Positions 1 to 12,560 are shown, numbered from the stretch's first letter. The stretch is 64,000 nucleotides of DNA from Gigaspora margarita (GCA_009809945.1 WTPW01002604.1:1-64000), one strand, 5' to 3'. Notes: a model not told the origin generated them from the letters alone. Translations and numbers: made by a program.

Positions 1-3
1 ATA

Positions 4-344
4 CAGTCAAACCTCCATAAATGCAATGTGTTCAAACAAGTCTACAATGTGCATTTAGGGAGGTATTGCATTTAGAAAGAGCCATTAAATTGCAGCTTTA
101 AGTATTAGATTATCAAGTTTGTATAACTTCTACCAAAAATTGTATAACCTATCTTAAATAATAAAATTAGATTGGTTATGTGCATTTAGGAAGGTAGCAT
201 GATATAGAAAATTATTTGAAANAANGTGCATTTACAGAATATAGAACATGCATTTAGCACTAATAATTTCTTACAGATAAGACAAAAATGTGCATTTAGA
301 GAGGTATTGTATTTATGGAGGTTGCATTTATGGAGGACTGACTG
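4..344. mobile_element. pogo/Tc1-mariner-type MITE
   Basis: The ends are inverted: CAGTCAAACCTCCATAAATG on the left and a matching CATTTATGGAGGACTGACTG on the right, each flanked by TA. TA duplication with CAGT..ACCTC termini is typical of pogo-like elements. There is no ORF. The inside is made of repeated copies of a tgcattta(gg/tt)agg motif. Related elements lie at 51583-51757 and 52236-52407. Confidence 0.75.
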
Positions 345-786
345 TAGTAACAAAAATTCCGACTATTGCACTTATCCTTTCTTTTTTTTATATTTTGTAG
401 TACATTATTAATTTACTATACCTTCTTGTCTTTTATTATAAATACAAATATATGGATCCAAAAATGAAGATTCTGAAATGTTATTTGATATAACCAAAAA
501 AGTATAGATCAAATTTATTAAAGTAACCTCAAAATATTTTGGATGTGCAATATTAAATGCAAGAATAGTATACTATTAAAGGTAGTAAATGATTTTATTA
601 TAATATTTAAATCAAAAATCATCTCTAATAATCTTTTTTTTATATATACTCACTGTGATTTATACAAATGATCTTATGTGTATATTTTTTATTAAATTTA
701 GTATATAACATAATATTGAAAAAAATTTTTTATTTGATAAATTTGTATCGATCTATGATAAAAAAATTTTTTATTTGTATAAATTT
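345..786. other. AT-rich non-coding stretch
   Basis: No gene is visible. From about 715 there is a ~55-bp degenerate repeat (tttatttgataaattt..atcgatct) that continues after the hAT element, at 1325-1400. The hAT therefore landed inside this small tandem repeat. Confidence 0.5.
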
Positions 787-1324
787 TAGGGATGGTTAGA
801 TTGGTTTAGGTTCGGATTTTGGTTCAGAACCTTTAGGTTCCATTTCAAAAACCTAAGAACCTAGTTTTTAAAAAGTTCCAAAACCTGGTTCCAAACCTGG
901 TCCTGGAACCTGGTTCCAGAACCAGGTTCCAGAACCAGGTTTGGAACCAGGTTTTGGAACTTTTTAAAAACCAGGTTCTTAGGTTTTTGAAATGGAACCT
1001 AAAGGTTCTGAACCAAAACTGAACCTAAACTATTCCTAAATATAAATAATGTGGATAGTGTCTTTCCAAGTTTATACATAATATTGACAATTATACTCAT
1101 TGCATTAGAATTGAATTTAAGAAAAATCCTAAGAATCTAATGACCTACATAAGAACCTAAGAACCTAAGAACCTAAGGACCTAAGAACCTAAGAACCTAC
1201 CATGAACCTAAAGAACCTACCACGAACCTAAGAACCTGAGTTCCGAAATTGGGACCTGGTTTTTAAAAACCAGATTCCAAAACCAGGTTCTTAGGTTCTG
1301 AACCTAGGAACTTTACCATCCCTA
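787..1324. mobile_element. hAT-type foldback MITE (538 bp)
   Basis: TAGGGATGGT at the left end is matched by ACCATCCCTA at the right, with an exact 8-bp target duplication ATAAATTT at 779-786 and 1325-1332. The inner part (about 815-1035) is a near-perfect palindrome of 'aacctggttcc' units centred near 912. It is followed by a tandem run of 'aagaaccta' at about 1140-1240. There is no ORF, so the element is non-autonomous. Confidence 0.85.
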
Positions 1325-1529
1325 ATAAATTTATATCGATCTGCAATAAAAATCTTTTTTTTATTTGGATAAATTTATATTGATTTGCAATATTGCAACT
1401 GTGATATGATATCACAACTGCAACATCACAAGTCGATATCACAACTTGCTAAAACTAACAAATTCCTTATTTTATTATTATAAATATTTTTGTAAGTTAT
1501 TAATTATTATTTTTTAACAAGTAAAAATT

Positions 1530-2325
1530 TTTAAATTTGTTTTTTTTAATAATTAATTATCTTTTCTATATATAAAAGTTAAAATTATATTAAGTAAATT
1601 GATAAAATGCTTTAATTAACCTTATTCAGAAGATAAAATTATATATATACTCTGAAGTTTTCAAATAATTTGAATAATATTTTATTATTACACTTTTACA
1701 ATTTATGTTTAGGTAAAAAAATTAAAAAAATTAAAAATTTTTTAACTTAATTGTAAATTATAAAAGTGTATTAATAAGATTTTAACCGAATTATCTTAAA
1801 ATTTCAGAGTATATATAATTTTGTATCCTAATCAACTTTACTTATATCATTTTTATTCGATTTACTTTAGATAATTTTAACTTTTATATATAGCTATGAT
1901 ATATAATTATTTTAAAAAAATTAAAAAAAATTTTTTAAAATAATCGTACATCATAGCTACATGTAAAAGTTAAAATTATTTAAAGTAAATAATAAAAATA
2001 ATCTAGGTAAAGTTGTTTGGAATACAAAATTACATATACATTGAAATTTTGAGATAATTTAGTTAAAATCTTATTAATACACTTTTATGATTTACAGTTA
2101 AGTTAAAAAACTTTTAATTTTTTTAATTTTTTCGCCTAAGCGTAACTTGTAAAAGTGTAATAATAAAATATTATTCAAATTATCGCAAAATTTTATGATA
2201 TATGTAATTTTGTCTTCTGAACAATGTTACTTAAACATTATTATCAATTTACCTAGTAAGATTTTAACTTTGATATATAGCAATTATAATCAATTATTTA
2301 AAAAATAAAAATTTTTATTTATTAA
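1530..2325. repeat. large AT-rich inverted repeat (foldback)
   Basis: Two arms of about 370 bases (about 1565-1900 and 1925-2280) are inverted copies of each other and meet in an A/T tract near 1910. Each arm is itself palindromic, with centres near 1735 and 2115. It has no ORF, and I could not define a target duplication. A related palindrome lies inside the hAT element at 53.1-53.4 kb. Confidence 0.7.
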
Positions 2326-2367
2326 AACTTCTATATAATCACAATTTTTTTTATATGCAATTTTATT

Positions 2368-2686
2368 GGGTCCATATTATTTAACCAAAAATTACTTCAC
2401 AGACACCCCATTTCACTGACAAATTATTCACCAACAAGCTTATTTTACCGACAGCTCATTTGACCGAAGCTCATTTCACTGACAAGTTTTCTCTATACAA
2501 CACACTAACTTTAACCCTAATTTTACCCTGACCCTACCCTAACCCTAATGACAATGACCAGAATTACTTTGTCAGTGAAATGAGCTTCGGTGAAATGAAC
2601 TGTCGGTAAAATGAACTTGTCGGTGGATAATTTGTCAGTGAAATGAGGTGTCTGTGAAGTGATTGTCGGTGAAATGATTGCCACCC
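2368..2686. mobile_element. Mutator-type foldback MITE with telomere-like core
   Basis: The termini GGGT...CACTTCACAGACACC are inverted, and a 9-bp duplication AATTTTATT (2359-2367 and 2687-2695) flanks the element. Nine bases is the usual Mutator-superfamily length. The arms consist of 'tcactgacaa/ttcaccgaca' units. The spacer at about 2515-2550 holds several CCCTAA-like hexamers. Confidence 0.75.
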
Positions 2687-3423
2687 AATTTTATTATAAT
2701 TGTAATTATATAGAATTCCTCTATATAAATCACATCTCATATATAAATATAAAATAAAAAATATGTGAATAAAATATTAACTAATTTAGATAAAACTTTA
2801 TCTTTGATATATTTTTTTTAAATAATATTTATTATTGCTAAATACATTTATTTCAAGGTGTTTATATAAATTAGTTAATATTTATTAATATGCATTTTTA
2901 TTATATATTTTTTTAAAAAAAGTTACAAATTTTTTAGCTATATTTATTAATTTGTAAAATAAAAAATAATTTATATGAAAATTTTAATAGATAATGCTAT
3001 TTTTTTGAACAACTTTAATTAGTAATATTGTAACTTGTCTATATAACAACTATCTAAAATTGTCCAAAGCATAGCGGAGGACACTTTACTTCTACACCAA
3101 ATGCAATATCTGTTAGCAACATCCAATCACAGTGCATATATTGGTTACATAACATATACTTATATTATACAAAGGCTTGGTGCATTGTTTTTGCAAAAAT
3201 ATTTTTTGGTTGCACAAAACTAATATTGTGTAATATTACACAAGTTCAATTTTGGTAACATACCCAAGTTGGGTTAATTGAACCAAAATTGGGATTTAGA
3301 ACCAAAATTTGGTTTTTATATTGTTTATATAACAGACTATATACTGCTTCAGACATCTATCAGCTCCTGATAACCTAGTTATATATAAATACTATTATAG
3401 AATAGGTTGCTTGGCCAAAGTGC

Positions 3424-3553
3424 AGTTTATAGTTTTACAGTTTTATAGTTTTACAGTTTTACAGTTTTACAGTTTTACAGTTTTACAGTTTTACAGTTTC
3501 ACAGTTTTATAGTTTTATAGTTTTACAGTTTTACAGTTTTATAGTTATATAGT
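3424..3553. repeat. minisatellite, unit 'agttttacag'
   Basis: About twelve copies of a 10-base unit agttttacag, with variants agttttatag and agtttcacag. A second short run of the same unit lies at 3843-3890. Confidence 0.9.
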
Positions 3554-4219
3554 TTGAAAAAAATGTGCTTGTTACTAGCATTTGTATAATGTACAATCAA
3601 AACAAACCTAAACATTAGGGTTAGAGTATGAGCTAGTGCTAGAGGTAGCTATATAGTAAAATTTTACAAAGAATTTTTTTTGCTAGAAAAAAATATAGTT
3701 TCATAGTTACAATTTTAAGTTATCACAATATTCAAAAATAGTATTTTCATTTATTTTTTATTATACAATCAGATATAATATTATACCTGATCTTGGATTC
3801 TTATTGGCATAGGACTGTTACTACTAGTGACAAATAGATTTACTTTTACAGTTATACAGTTTTACAGTTTTACAGTTTTACAATTTTATAATTTTCTTAT
3901 TATATTATCATTAGTATTTTATTAGTTCTCTAAAATGTATATAAACTCTAGCTTTTTTTTCTTTTGCACAATAGACTTAGATTCTCTTCTTCTCCTTACT
4001 AATGTTTAGAAATAGTTAGCTATCCTGAATATTATCTCATAAATAAATAAATATATCTTTATTTTATAAATAACCTCTTTATAAATATATACTGAACTGC
4101 TTTAGTAAAGTAATATTTCACTTGTACACTACTTTATATCTTCTCTGACTCTTACAAGATTCCTGTGCCATGTATTATATTACAAGTACTATATTGAATG
4201 CTATAGTTGCTTATAACAA

Positions 4220-4319
4220 TGCCCTTATTAAATTACTTTTTTATATTAATTATAATTTGTACTTATATAATCACTATATTAAAGCACTAACTGTATAATT
4301 ATATAATGAAATAAGGGCA
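4220..4319. mobile_element. 100-bp MITE, ends TGCCCTTATT
   Basis: TGCCCTTATT at the left is the inverted copy of AATAAGGGCA at the right, with AT-rich sequence between and no ORF. No clear target duplication is visible, so the superfamily is undecided. Confidence 0.5.
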
Positions 4320-4779
4320 CTGATATTTATTAAGTAATATTTTAGGGAGTGGGTCAAGCAAAACCTTACCTCATATAAAAAAATTATAGCCAATCAAATT
4401 TAGCTAAATATATTACCTGGGAGTAGGGTAAGCCTCTATAGTAAATGGATATTAGATAATAAATGCCAGTACCCTAACTGTATATTAAGATTATTTGAAT
4501 TGACATAACAAATAAAAAAGTATTATTTATTAAAAATTATTTAAAAAGAGTAATTACTAGGCTAATGTGAAGCATTGTAGGTCCAGAGCCAAAATATTTA
4601 AAAATTTGAATACTATATTGTACTATATATAGTATCTATATAATTTTATTTAAGAACTTTATTTTTAAAATTAAATAGTATTAAATACTATTTATGAATC
4701 TAATAATTTTATTAGTAAAAAGAAAAGTACTTGATATAGTAAAATATTATTTGTAAAAGTATGTTTTTTTTATGCCTAT

Positions 4780-6475
4780 AAAGTCATTTTGCTCGGCCAT
4801 TATACTGTACAAACTTTTCTTGGTAAGCATTTAGTACTCTATTTGTGCTACAAATATCTAAAACATCTGCTAGCCTTCTTCTATATGTTGTTCCTCTGTT
4901 TGTGTATTCTATAAACAAGTTTTTTTAGTTAAGTTGTAGGATTAGTATAAATTTTACAAATTATCCATACCTCTTCTTCATCTTCTTTATAGTTATCTTT
5001 ATATTCACCATCATCCTCTTCATAATCATGTTTATTTGTAGCTTCTTCTTCTCTTTGCATTCAACATTCAGCAAGTTATTCTATTATTTCAAGAAGCTTT
5101 TTTTCATCATTTTTTAAAAGATTATTAACTATGGTCAAATACCTTCTAATCCAGTAAATGTGCATTAGTACTTTTAATATTAACAAAAGTTATAACATAA
5201 GATTAGGCCAGTTTTTTATTTTGGCTGTAAATATTAACATCTGGGCTGTCCCATTTGACAACTGGGCTGATTTGTATTTGGGGCACAACATATATATATA
5301 AAAGGAATAAAAAAAATTGACCATCAAGAAGATATTTTCTCAAGGACCTTTTGTCTCCTTCTAGGTAGTCATAACACACTTTTTATGGTTAAACTACTAC
5401 CAAAATTAAAAGTTCTTTTTGAGTATTGCTACTGTGCTTTCTGCCTTCATAGTCTTCATCCTCATTGTCATTGTCTTCATCATCATACTCATTATTATCT
5501 TCTTTTTTATCGTATTCTGCAACAGAATCGTTATGATATTTGATAGTTGAAGAACCAAATTGTTGTTATTGATTAGCATATAATTCAATTTCTTTATTAT
5601 AAGCATCATAAAGAGTTTCTAGCTCTTCTTCAAAAGTGGTCCTAAATTTAAATCAAAAATATCATTTAATATATATATATTTATATAAATCATATGATAT
5701 AGAAATAATTTTCAAAATCAAATAATTAAATAAATATAATGGCTTGTACAGTTTTAATTGAATAAAGCATCAACTTTGGATATAAAGTTTAATAAATACA
5801 GTTATTCTAATAACATTTTTTAAAATTTGAAGTGGCAATATTATTATACCACCAACCTCTTTTGACTATATATAGAACATGAGTATAAATGATTCTGTGC
5901 TTCTTTCATTTTTTTAAAAATGACTTCTTTTTTAATTTTACTAAACTCCATCATTCTTCTTTACCTAATTGCAACCAGCATTCTCTTATATATTGCTATT
6001 CTTTATTATTATTAGTATTCCAGATACTATCTTTACGAGATTTATGATTATAGTTATAATGAGGATGATGAATATCCACCATTTGACTGATTGAAAGAGC
6101 AGATTTATTCTTCTTCTTCTTTTTCTTTGTGGGCAAAGAAGGAATATTATAGCTATCACCATCAAAATTAGTGATAGAATCTTTGTGTAGAGAAGGTATT
6201 TTTGAAGCTTCAGAATCATACCCTTCATCATCTTTTATATCTATATTAACCACCTCTTTGCCATCAAAATCACTATTGTAATTATTATAATAAGACTTTG
6301 TATATTGATTATGGGACACATTGGAAATATTGGGATCTTCAAATGTGATCTGAAGGTGGCTTTCTTTTGCCCTTCTTTTTTTCTTTTTTGTAGTGCTGTT
6401 ACTATTTTGTGTACTATGAGAAAGAGTAAGTTTATCTGGATCTTTTGTAGGAGGTGAAGTCAGTGACAAAGGCAT
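4780..6475 (-). pseudogene. decayed multi-exon gene, Lys/Asp/Glu-rich protein
   Basis: I do not recognise the family. The first block (5996-6475) is open for 159 residues, begins MPLSLTSPPTKDPDKL and has two lysine-rich clusters (KKKKRRAK, KKKKKKNK). These could be nuclear-localisation signals in a disordered protein. Further coding-like blocks follow on the same strand. Near 5950 there is RECWLQLGKEE with a WSLVKLKK-like continuation, then KKMKEAQ in another frame. Near 5630-5400 there is TTFEEELETLYDAYNKEIELYA followed by a strongly acidic stretch. Near 5040-4780 lies another acidic block with an intron (donor GTATGGAT near 4972). Several in-frame stops interrupt these later blocks, so I call it a pseudogene. 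A heavily spliced live gene is a weaker alternative. Confidence 0.45.
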
Positions 6476-7035
6476 TTTGGAAGGTTCTTTTACAATGTTC
6501 AGACACTTGTTATAGTGTGAGATCTGAGTTTGGGCCTTTTTAAAGTAGTTTGTTATAAGAGATCATTGCATTACATACTGGGATACAAGCAAAAACTCTA
6601 GCTAACTCAATCTGTACATGGAGATAGTGTTTGAGAGTTTAGAGTGTTACGGGGTTAGATTAAGAAAAAATGAGCAACTCTAAAGGAAGTACAGTACTTG
6701 AATAATTACTAGAAAGGAACAGATCAATGTAGTTGTACAAATATAATTAACAATAAAGCAAGTTTTAATAACAAAGCAGGTTTTATCATTATATTGCTTT
6801 AGAAAGCAACTTTATAATATAATTGATTTTTTTTTGCCTTTTTTTTTGGCTTTTTAATTATGCAACATGCGTGCAGACAGACAAAAAATTTCAAAGGTGC
6901 ACTTTTGATACAATTTCTTTAAGATGTACAAAGATGAATCAGAAAAGATATGTTTTTGGGCAAAATGCATCAAAAAAGTAACTTTTGTATTACCTTGCAT
7001 AGAAACTAAGGGTTCATCGCTATGCTTTGGCCAAT
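6476..7035. other. non-coding stretch upstream of the decayed gene
   Basis: No gene seen. It would include the promoter of the minus-strand gene starting at 6475, but I see no clear core element. Confidence 0.3.
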
Positions 7036-7343
7036 AAATCAAACTAGTGTTATTCAACACCAGTAATATAAAATTTATATAACTTGCAAATCAAAATAAA
7101 AACAAAAAGTAAATTTTAATTAATATTAGGGTTAAGGTTAAGGCCTGGGATGGAGCAGAAGAATAGATTATGCCAAAAAAATTCATAAGGAATTTTTTTT
7201 GTTAGAGCCTCAAAGATGATTTTATAAACAATTTTTGGATTATAGTTATTTTTTAAAAAAAATTTGCAATACACCTGATTTTCACATTATACTGTAGCTC
7301 ATAATAAAAATTATAGTAGTGTTGAACACCAGTGGTGTGATTT
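7036..7343. mobile_element. MITE of the 'CACCAGTGGTG' family, diverged copy
   Basis: The ends are imperfect inverted repeats (AAATCAAACTAGTG.. and ..CACCAGTGGTGTGATTT). The interior shares 'attagggttaaggttaaggcctgggatgg' type sequence and 'gttagagcctcaaagatgattttataaac' with the copies at 8903-9157 and 14312-14578. It also carries TTAGGG-like hexamers. Confidence 0.55.
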
Positions 7344-8083
7344 AACAATGCTATTTAAAAATATAAATTTAAATTTTGTCTTATTAAAAGTGCTAGTAGT
7401 ACTCTATTTATACTTGTATTTTATATATTTATAAAAATTTTATAATAAATAGATAAAATTAATAATTTGTTTATAATATTATAAGAGGTTATTTAAGATG
7501 TGCATATGCACAGCTGTGCATTTCTTTATGTTCTTAAAATTTTGCAAGAATAACCCTGCTACATTCTCAAAATTTTATTAAGATAAATACTATAGAGAGT
7601 ACAGAAGTATATAGCTATGCACAGTGCACAAAATTAATAAATCCATAATATAAATTTTTTTTTAAAAAATTGATTTTTAATATAAAAAATTAATAAAATA
7701 ATAATTAAAAATAAATAAATAAAAATAATTTCAAAACAAAATTTAATAAATAAAAATAATAAATATAAAAACAAAAATTGTTAATAATTAAGAATTTAAA
7801 ATAATAAATAAAAATTTTAATAAATAAAATTAAGAAGTTTAATATGCTTTGCATGGGTATAATGTGCTTGTATATTGTACTCTAATTTGATTAGCTAAAT
7901 TTGCTGATTATTATTTTTATAAAATAAATAATTTTTGTCAAAATTTTTTAGATTAAGTATTAGTCTAAGAAATTTTTAAAAAAAGTTTAAAGTTTTTTGT
8001 ATCTATATACAAAATTTATTGCTAAACAAGTTTACTTAGTTGAATTAGAAAGACTATCTTAATAAAATTTAGAAAAATCATTA
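7344..8083. other. AT-rich non-coding stretch
   Basis: No gene seen; long A/T-only runs at about 7650-7820. Confidence 0.4.
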
Positions 8084-8101
8084 AAAATAAGTTAAAAAGA
8101 T

Positions 8102-8623
8102 GACCTCGGGTCCGATAGCGTAGCGGTTAGCTCCGAGGTCGCAAATCGTAAGATTGCCGGTTCGAGTCCCATTGGCGGCGAACGCTAATTCTTATTAGGG
8201 AAGTGCAACACCGNGGAACCAGGGACCCNGGACATCTACGGATGGACTTAATGAAGTAATTGGTGTAACAAACCTAGTGTGGCTTAACTTGTTAGTTTGG
8301 ATCGATGATTTGTCTAACCGAAGTCACGAGATGTAGTGAAGATCATGTCACGAACTCCTGNCGGCNTTTTCCGGAGACTAGGGCCAGGTTGGTCGGTAGG
8401 ATTCNGAAGTCCGGGGTTAAAACTTGGAAATTAAGACTATATAGGACTAGTTGTCCTACCATAGCTAACTTTAGGCCTCGGGTAAAGTAGCCCGAGCCTT
8501 TCTTCCCTCCTATTAATGTTGTACCTATTATATGTATACATATTTAATATGTAATTTCATTAATTAATAAACAGAACGGAGGCATGGTCTCAGTTGTAAA
8601 ACGTTAAAAAAAAAAAATAAAAA
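8102..8623 (+). mobile_element. tRNA-derived SINE (about 520 bp)
   Basis: The head carries an A box TAGCGTAGCGG at 8116-8126 and a perfect B box GGTTCGAGTCC at 8159-8169, spaced as in a tRNA gene, so it should be transcribed by RNA polymerase III. The body is GC-richer than its surroundings and ends in an A-rich tail (8605-8623). An exact target duplication of about 17 bases (AAAATAAGTTAAAAAGA) sits at 8084-8100 and 8624-8640, showing LINE-type retroposition. The body contains four ambiguous bases. The short ORF inside it is not a gene. Confidence 0.9.
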
Positions 8624-8902
8624 AAAATAAGTTAAAAAGATAAAAAAATTATGAATATCTTTAAATTTTATTAAGATAATCTTTTTACTTCCACTAAGTA
8701 AACTTGTTTAGGAAAGATATTTGAATATAAATACAAAGAAATTTAAAAAATTTTTTAATAAACCTTCTAACCTAATCCTAATCTAAAAGTTTTTACATAA
8801 TTTGTTTTTTTAAAAACAATGATCTATAAATTTAGTAAATCAAATTAGAGTTAATATATAAATATATCACAGGGTATGAGATGTGCATTTATTTTAAAAA
8901 TG

Positions 8903-9157
8903 TTTGCTATTTTTATTGCTAGTGGTGATCATCACCAATATATATTTTGTATATTTAAATTTGTCTATAAAAAACCTATAGGGCTTTAACAAAAAAATTT
9001 CTTGTAAGATTTTGGTATAAACTATGCCTCCTATGCCCCATCCCAGTTCTTACCCTAACCCTAATATTAATTAAATTTTAATTTAATTTAGGAAAAAAAC
9101 TTTTTATTAATTTTTGTTAATCACTGGTGATAATCACCACTGGCAATAAGTAGTAAT
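8903..9157. mobile_element. MITE of the 'CACCAGTGGTG' family
   Basis: The inverted ends read TTTGCTAT..ATTGCTAGTGGTGATCATCACC and GGTGATAATCACCACTGGCAATAAGTAGTAA. The core holds ACCCTAACCCTAA. It is in the opposite orientation to the copies at 7036 and 14312. Confidence 0.7.
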
Positions 9158-9503
9158 TTTATATTTTAAAATTAAAATATAAAATATAAAATATAAAAAT
9201 TTATATTATTTTTCAATTTATAATATTCTAATGAGTATTTCTATAAGTATACAAGTATATTGATATCTCAAAATCCTGGTTATAAAATAGCTCTTAAAGC
9301 TCTAACAAAAATATTTATTGCAAAATTTTAGTATAAACTATAAATCCTCTGACTTTAAGCTAAGTTAATTTTTTGCTTAACAAATTATATATTATACAAA
9401 GTTGTAAATTAATAATTAGTACTCATGTACTAACACTAAATATAAACTAAGAAATGTTCTATTCTAAATTAGATTAAAAATATTATGCTAGCAAATTTAT
9501 ATA
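9158..9503. other. AT-rich non-coding stretch
   Basis: No gene or defined repeat seen beyond short 'aaaatataaa' runs. Confidence 0.35.
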
Positions 9504-9613
9504 TAGTCTAACCTCTCCATAATTACCAATTCTATTATATTCTATTATATTAATTGTATAAAGGTGTAACTATAAATAAATCAGAAAGTCTACAAATATA
9601 TACAGGTCATATA

Positions 9614-9797
9614 CAGTCCACTCTTACTATTGTCACATAGTTTGGCAAAAAATTGATGTGACTATAGTGAGAGAATCATAGTAATAGTCATATTGTGTGA
9701 TTATAGCAAGAGTTAATTTTCTAATAACTTAAATAATTGGTGTATTGCACCAGAAAATTGTGACTATTTCAGGTGTAACTATAGCAGGAGTAGGCAG
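9614..9797. mobile_element. pogo-like MITE nested in the 3-kb element
   Basis: CAGTCCACTCTTACTATTGTCAC at the left is mirrored by GTAACTATAGCAGGAGTAGGCAG at the right, with TA on both sides. No ORF. Confidence 0.65.
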
Positions 9798-10945
9798 TAA
9801 TAATTTAACATATGAATATGTACTAAATTAACAATTTTTTAATTTAAAAAACAATCTGTTAAGGCTTTTTTACCAAAATAGCATTTTTTTATTATTCTAT
9901 TAATACTTGTTTTCCTGGTCTTTTCAGTTCTGATAGTAATGAGATTATTAAAATCTATTTAGTATAATCTTTCAAAATTTGGGCAAATTCTAATGATTAT
10001 ATAAAAATAACAAAAAATTTTATCAGCCTATATATCTAGCTCTATTGAGACAATTTTAATAATTTTACTACAATTAATATCAAAAAGACTAGAAAAATAA
10101 GTTTATTTAGAGTAATAAAAGAGATTAACTTAGTTCAAAACCTTCTGGCCTATTTTTTTCTTATTTTATTTTGTTTTTTTTTAAAATTAAAAAGGGTTTT
10201 AACTAAGGTTTTATAAAAAATTAATCTTCTTTACCACCTAAGAAAGCTTGATCTTTTGGTTATTCTAGTTCTAATAGTAGTAAAATTATTAAAATAAACA
10301 CAATAAAGCCAGAGATATAGTGTATAAAGTTTATATAATATTTTATATAATCATTAGAACATTGACCAAATTTTGTAAGATCATATTTCCAGTTTTACTA
10401 ATTAGAATTTAATAATTTTATTACTATTAAAACCAGAAAAACCAGAATAACAAGCTGTATTAGAATGATAAAAGGATGCTATCTTGGTACAAAAGCTTTA
10501 ACAAATCATTTTTTAAATTAAAAATTATTATTTTAGTACCTGTTCATAAAATAAAATATCATATAACCTGTAAATGTATATAGAATTTCTAAAATAAAAT
10601 ATCTTGACCAAAGGCCAAACAGTAATATATTTGCTCATATTTGAAATACTATTAAAAATTTTAATAGTGAACAATTTATAATCTAGTAGTCCAATTTGAA
10701 TAAAATGATTACGAGATTATTTGACTCAATAAGCAATACTAAGAGTCTAAAATTGTCCAAATCTAATTACAAAATACTAAAATTATTAATTAATGATTCA
10801 GATAAGATTTGCACTATTACTATATTGGAACAATAGTAAATTTTGGAGATAAATACAATATAAACTTTTATTAAATACTAAAATCTAATATCGCTCCAAT
10901 TATAATTAATTTTTTATTAAGTTAACAGCTCAAGTCAATTAATTA

Positions 10946-11558
10946 GTCCTGCGGGTCGATAGTATAGTGGTTGCGCTCCCAGGGCATTAACCGTTTCCAT
11001 ACACAAGGTTGCCAGTTCAAGTCTTACGAACGGTAAAATTTAACTACACACGATCATGTGAAGGACGGCTTGAATTAGGATGCTAGAACCATGTTTGGAC
11101 GGCTCAGACACATTTTGGGTTTGACTGTGCTTGAAGGTTTCAGACCAATTTGGATAGAAGTTGTGTAACCTGCTCTAATGGGGTTTTCTGTCCTTGTTCA
11201 TTCTCTGCTGGCCTTAGGGGTGAAAAACTTCTAGAACAATTGAAATGAGAGCTCAAGTCTGGTCGAACTCAGCTGTCATTGGTGCATCTCTCTGTAATAC
11301 TATTTGGAAAAGTCTGGATAAAATCCCCCGGTCGTAAATAGGTTGACTTAGTACCGGTTAGTCGCAGTAGAACTTAAAAGAAGGCTTAGTACCGGTTAGT
11401 CACGGTGAATATAATAATAGTTAATAAGATATGTAATAATTAAAATGTAGGGGAACCCAGGTCTGTCGGGTTCTCATGATCAAATAAAAAGACCTTAATA
11501 AAATTTGTGCCAACTGCGCCCGCCTGGCCTGTGCGCTGGGTGGTTAAAATAAAAAAAA
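10946..11558 (+). mobile_element. tRNA-derived SINE (about 613 bp)
   Basis: A box TAGTATAGTGG at 10960-10970 and B box AGTTCAAGTCT at 11014-11024, followed by a GC-richer body and an A-rich tail (11548-11558). The target duplication AAGTCAATTAATTA is exact at 10932-10945 and 11559-11572. The body contains two copies of 'cttagtaccggttagtc' about 50 bases apart. The tRNA-like head is of the same type as the SINE at 8102, but the body differs, so this is a different subfamily. Confidence 0.88.
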
Positions 11559-12560
11559 AGTCAATTAATTAAAAGTTGCAAAACTCACTAAGACACATAT
11601 AATATTGGTTAGATATTCAAATTGGTCTAGTATATACTAAAATATCACTAAAAACTGATTGGCTAACTAGGATCCTGAAATATATATAAATAGGTCAGAA
11701 TAATTATAAATTGCTAAAAATAGAAAGATCTGCAAAAAAACCTCAAAAATAAGCAACAAATTTACTAAAAATAGAAAAGATTTGCATAAAAACCCCAAGC
11801 AAACTAATTCCTGACCTATCTATGTATATTTTAGAGTCCTGGCTAACTATATAAAATACTATAGAAACAAACTAATAGTTGCTAATCATTTTTAGCAATA
11901 TGCTAGGCTAATTTGAATAATCTAACTACTATTAGGTATGTTTTAATGAGCTTTACAACTTTCAATTAATTGACTTAGGCTATCAACTTAATAAAAAATC
12001 ACTTGATATAGTCACAATTGTTAGAAATATAAAATAGTAATTTCCTCTGAATTCTAATATAAAAATAGTACTAATCTTATCCAGATCAGTAATTAAAGAT
12101 TTTCATCTAGATAATTAAATTTAATCAATTATTAAACATATGAAATAATACAAATTCTTAACAATTGCAGAACTTGTAATTGGATTTTAATAATTTGGGT
12201 TTATTAGAATTGTTTCACAAAGATAAACATTTTAATTATTGTTTTATCCAAATTAGGTCATTGTATCAAAAGTTATTAGCTATTAACTACTTAAGAATTT
12301 TTAATTAATAATTTTAAATAAACATGAATATAAATATTAGCCAATCAGATTTTATAATCCATATTTAGTCTAACTTAGTAATTATAATAAGGGTTTATTA
12401 TTAATAAAATTAATAAAAAATTAAAATTTTTGGTAATAGTAATTATAAATAATTTGTTATTATAATAAGGTTTTTGCTATATTATATAGAGATGTAACTA
12501 TATAGGATGTAATTATAGAGATATCAGACTGTATTTAATATTTTAAGTAAAAAAATTTAT

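Larger units (their letters stand above)
2696..4779. other. AT-rich non-coding stretch
   Basis: I see no supported gene. It holds a minisatellite at 3424-3553, a shorter run of the same unit at 3840-3890, a small inverted-repeat element at 4220-4319 and a short inverted repeat near 4335-4440 built on 'gggtaagg'. Confidence 0.5.
9504..12531. mobile_element. 3-kb non-autonomous pogo-like element, foldback, with nested insertions
   Basis: The ends TAGTCTAACCTCTCCATAATTAC and the inverted right copy (CAGTCTGATATCTCTATAATTAC) are flanked by TA. Subterminal 'gtataaaggtgtaactataa' and 'gatgtaactatataggatgtaatt' motifs support one element. Long inverted arms (about 10560-10930 and 11980-12360) match each other and match the shorter relative at 24546-25145. 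No transposase ORF is present. A smaller MITE (9614-9797) and a SINE (10946-11558) are nested inside. Confidence 0.6.

Noticed and set aside
2515-2550. Chromosome end suggested by CCCTAA repeats
   Set aside because: Only two or three hexamers, inside a MITE with an exact 9-bp duplication; similar cores occur at several internal places.
5406-5609. 67-residue Met/Lys-rich ORF on minus
   Set aside because: It is a shifted frame of the acidic block of the decayed gene at 4780-6475, whose main frame reads FEEELETLYDAYNKEIELYA.
8305-8490. 61-residue ORF
   Set aside because: It lies wholly inside the SINE body, contains ambiguous bases and has no independent support.
8116-11024. Functional tRNA genes at the A/B boxes
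   Set aside because: No cloverleaf with a 3' acceptor stem closes after the B box. The heads continue into SINE bodies with A-rich tails and target duplications.
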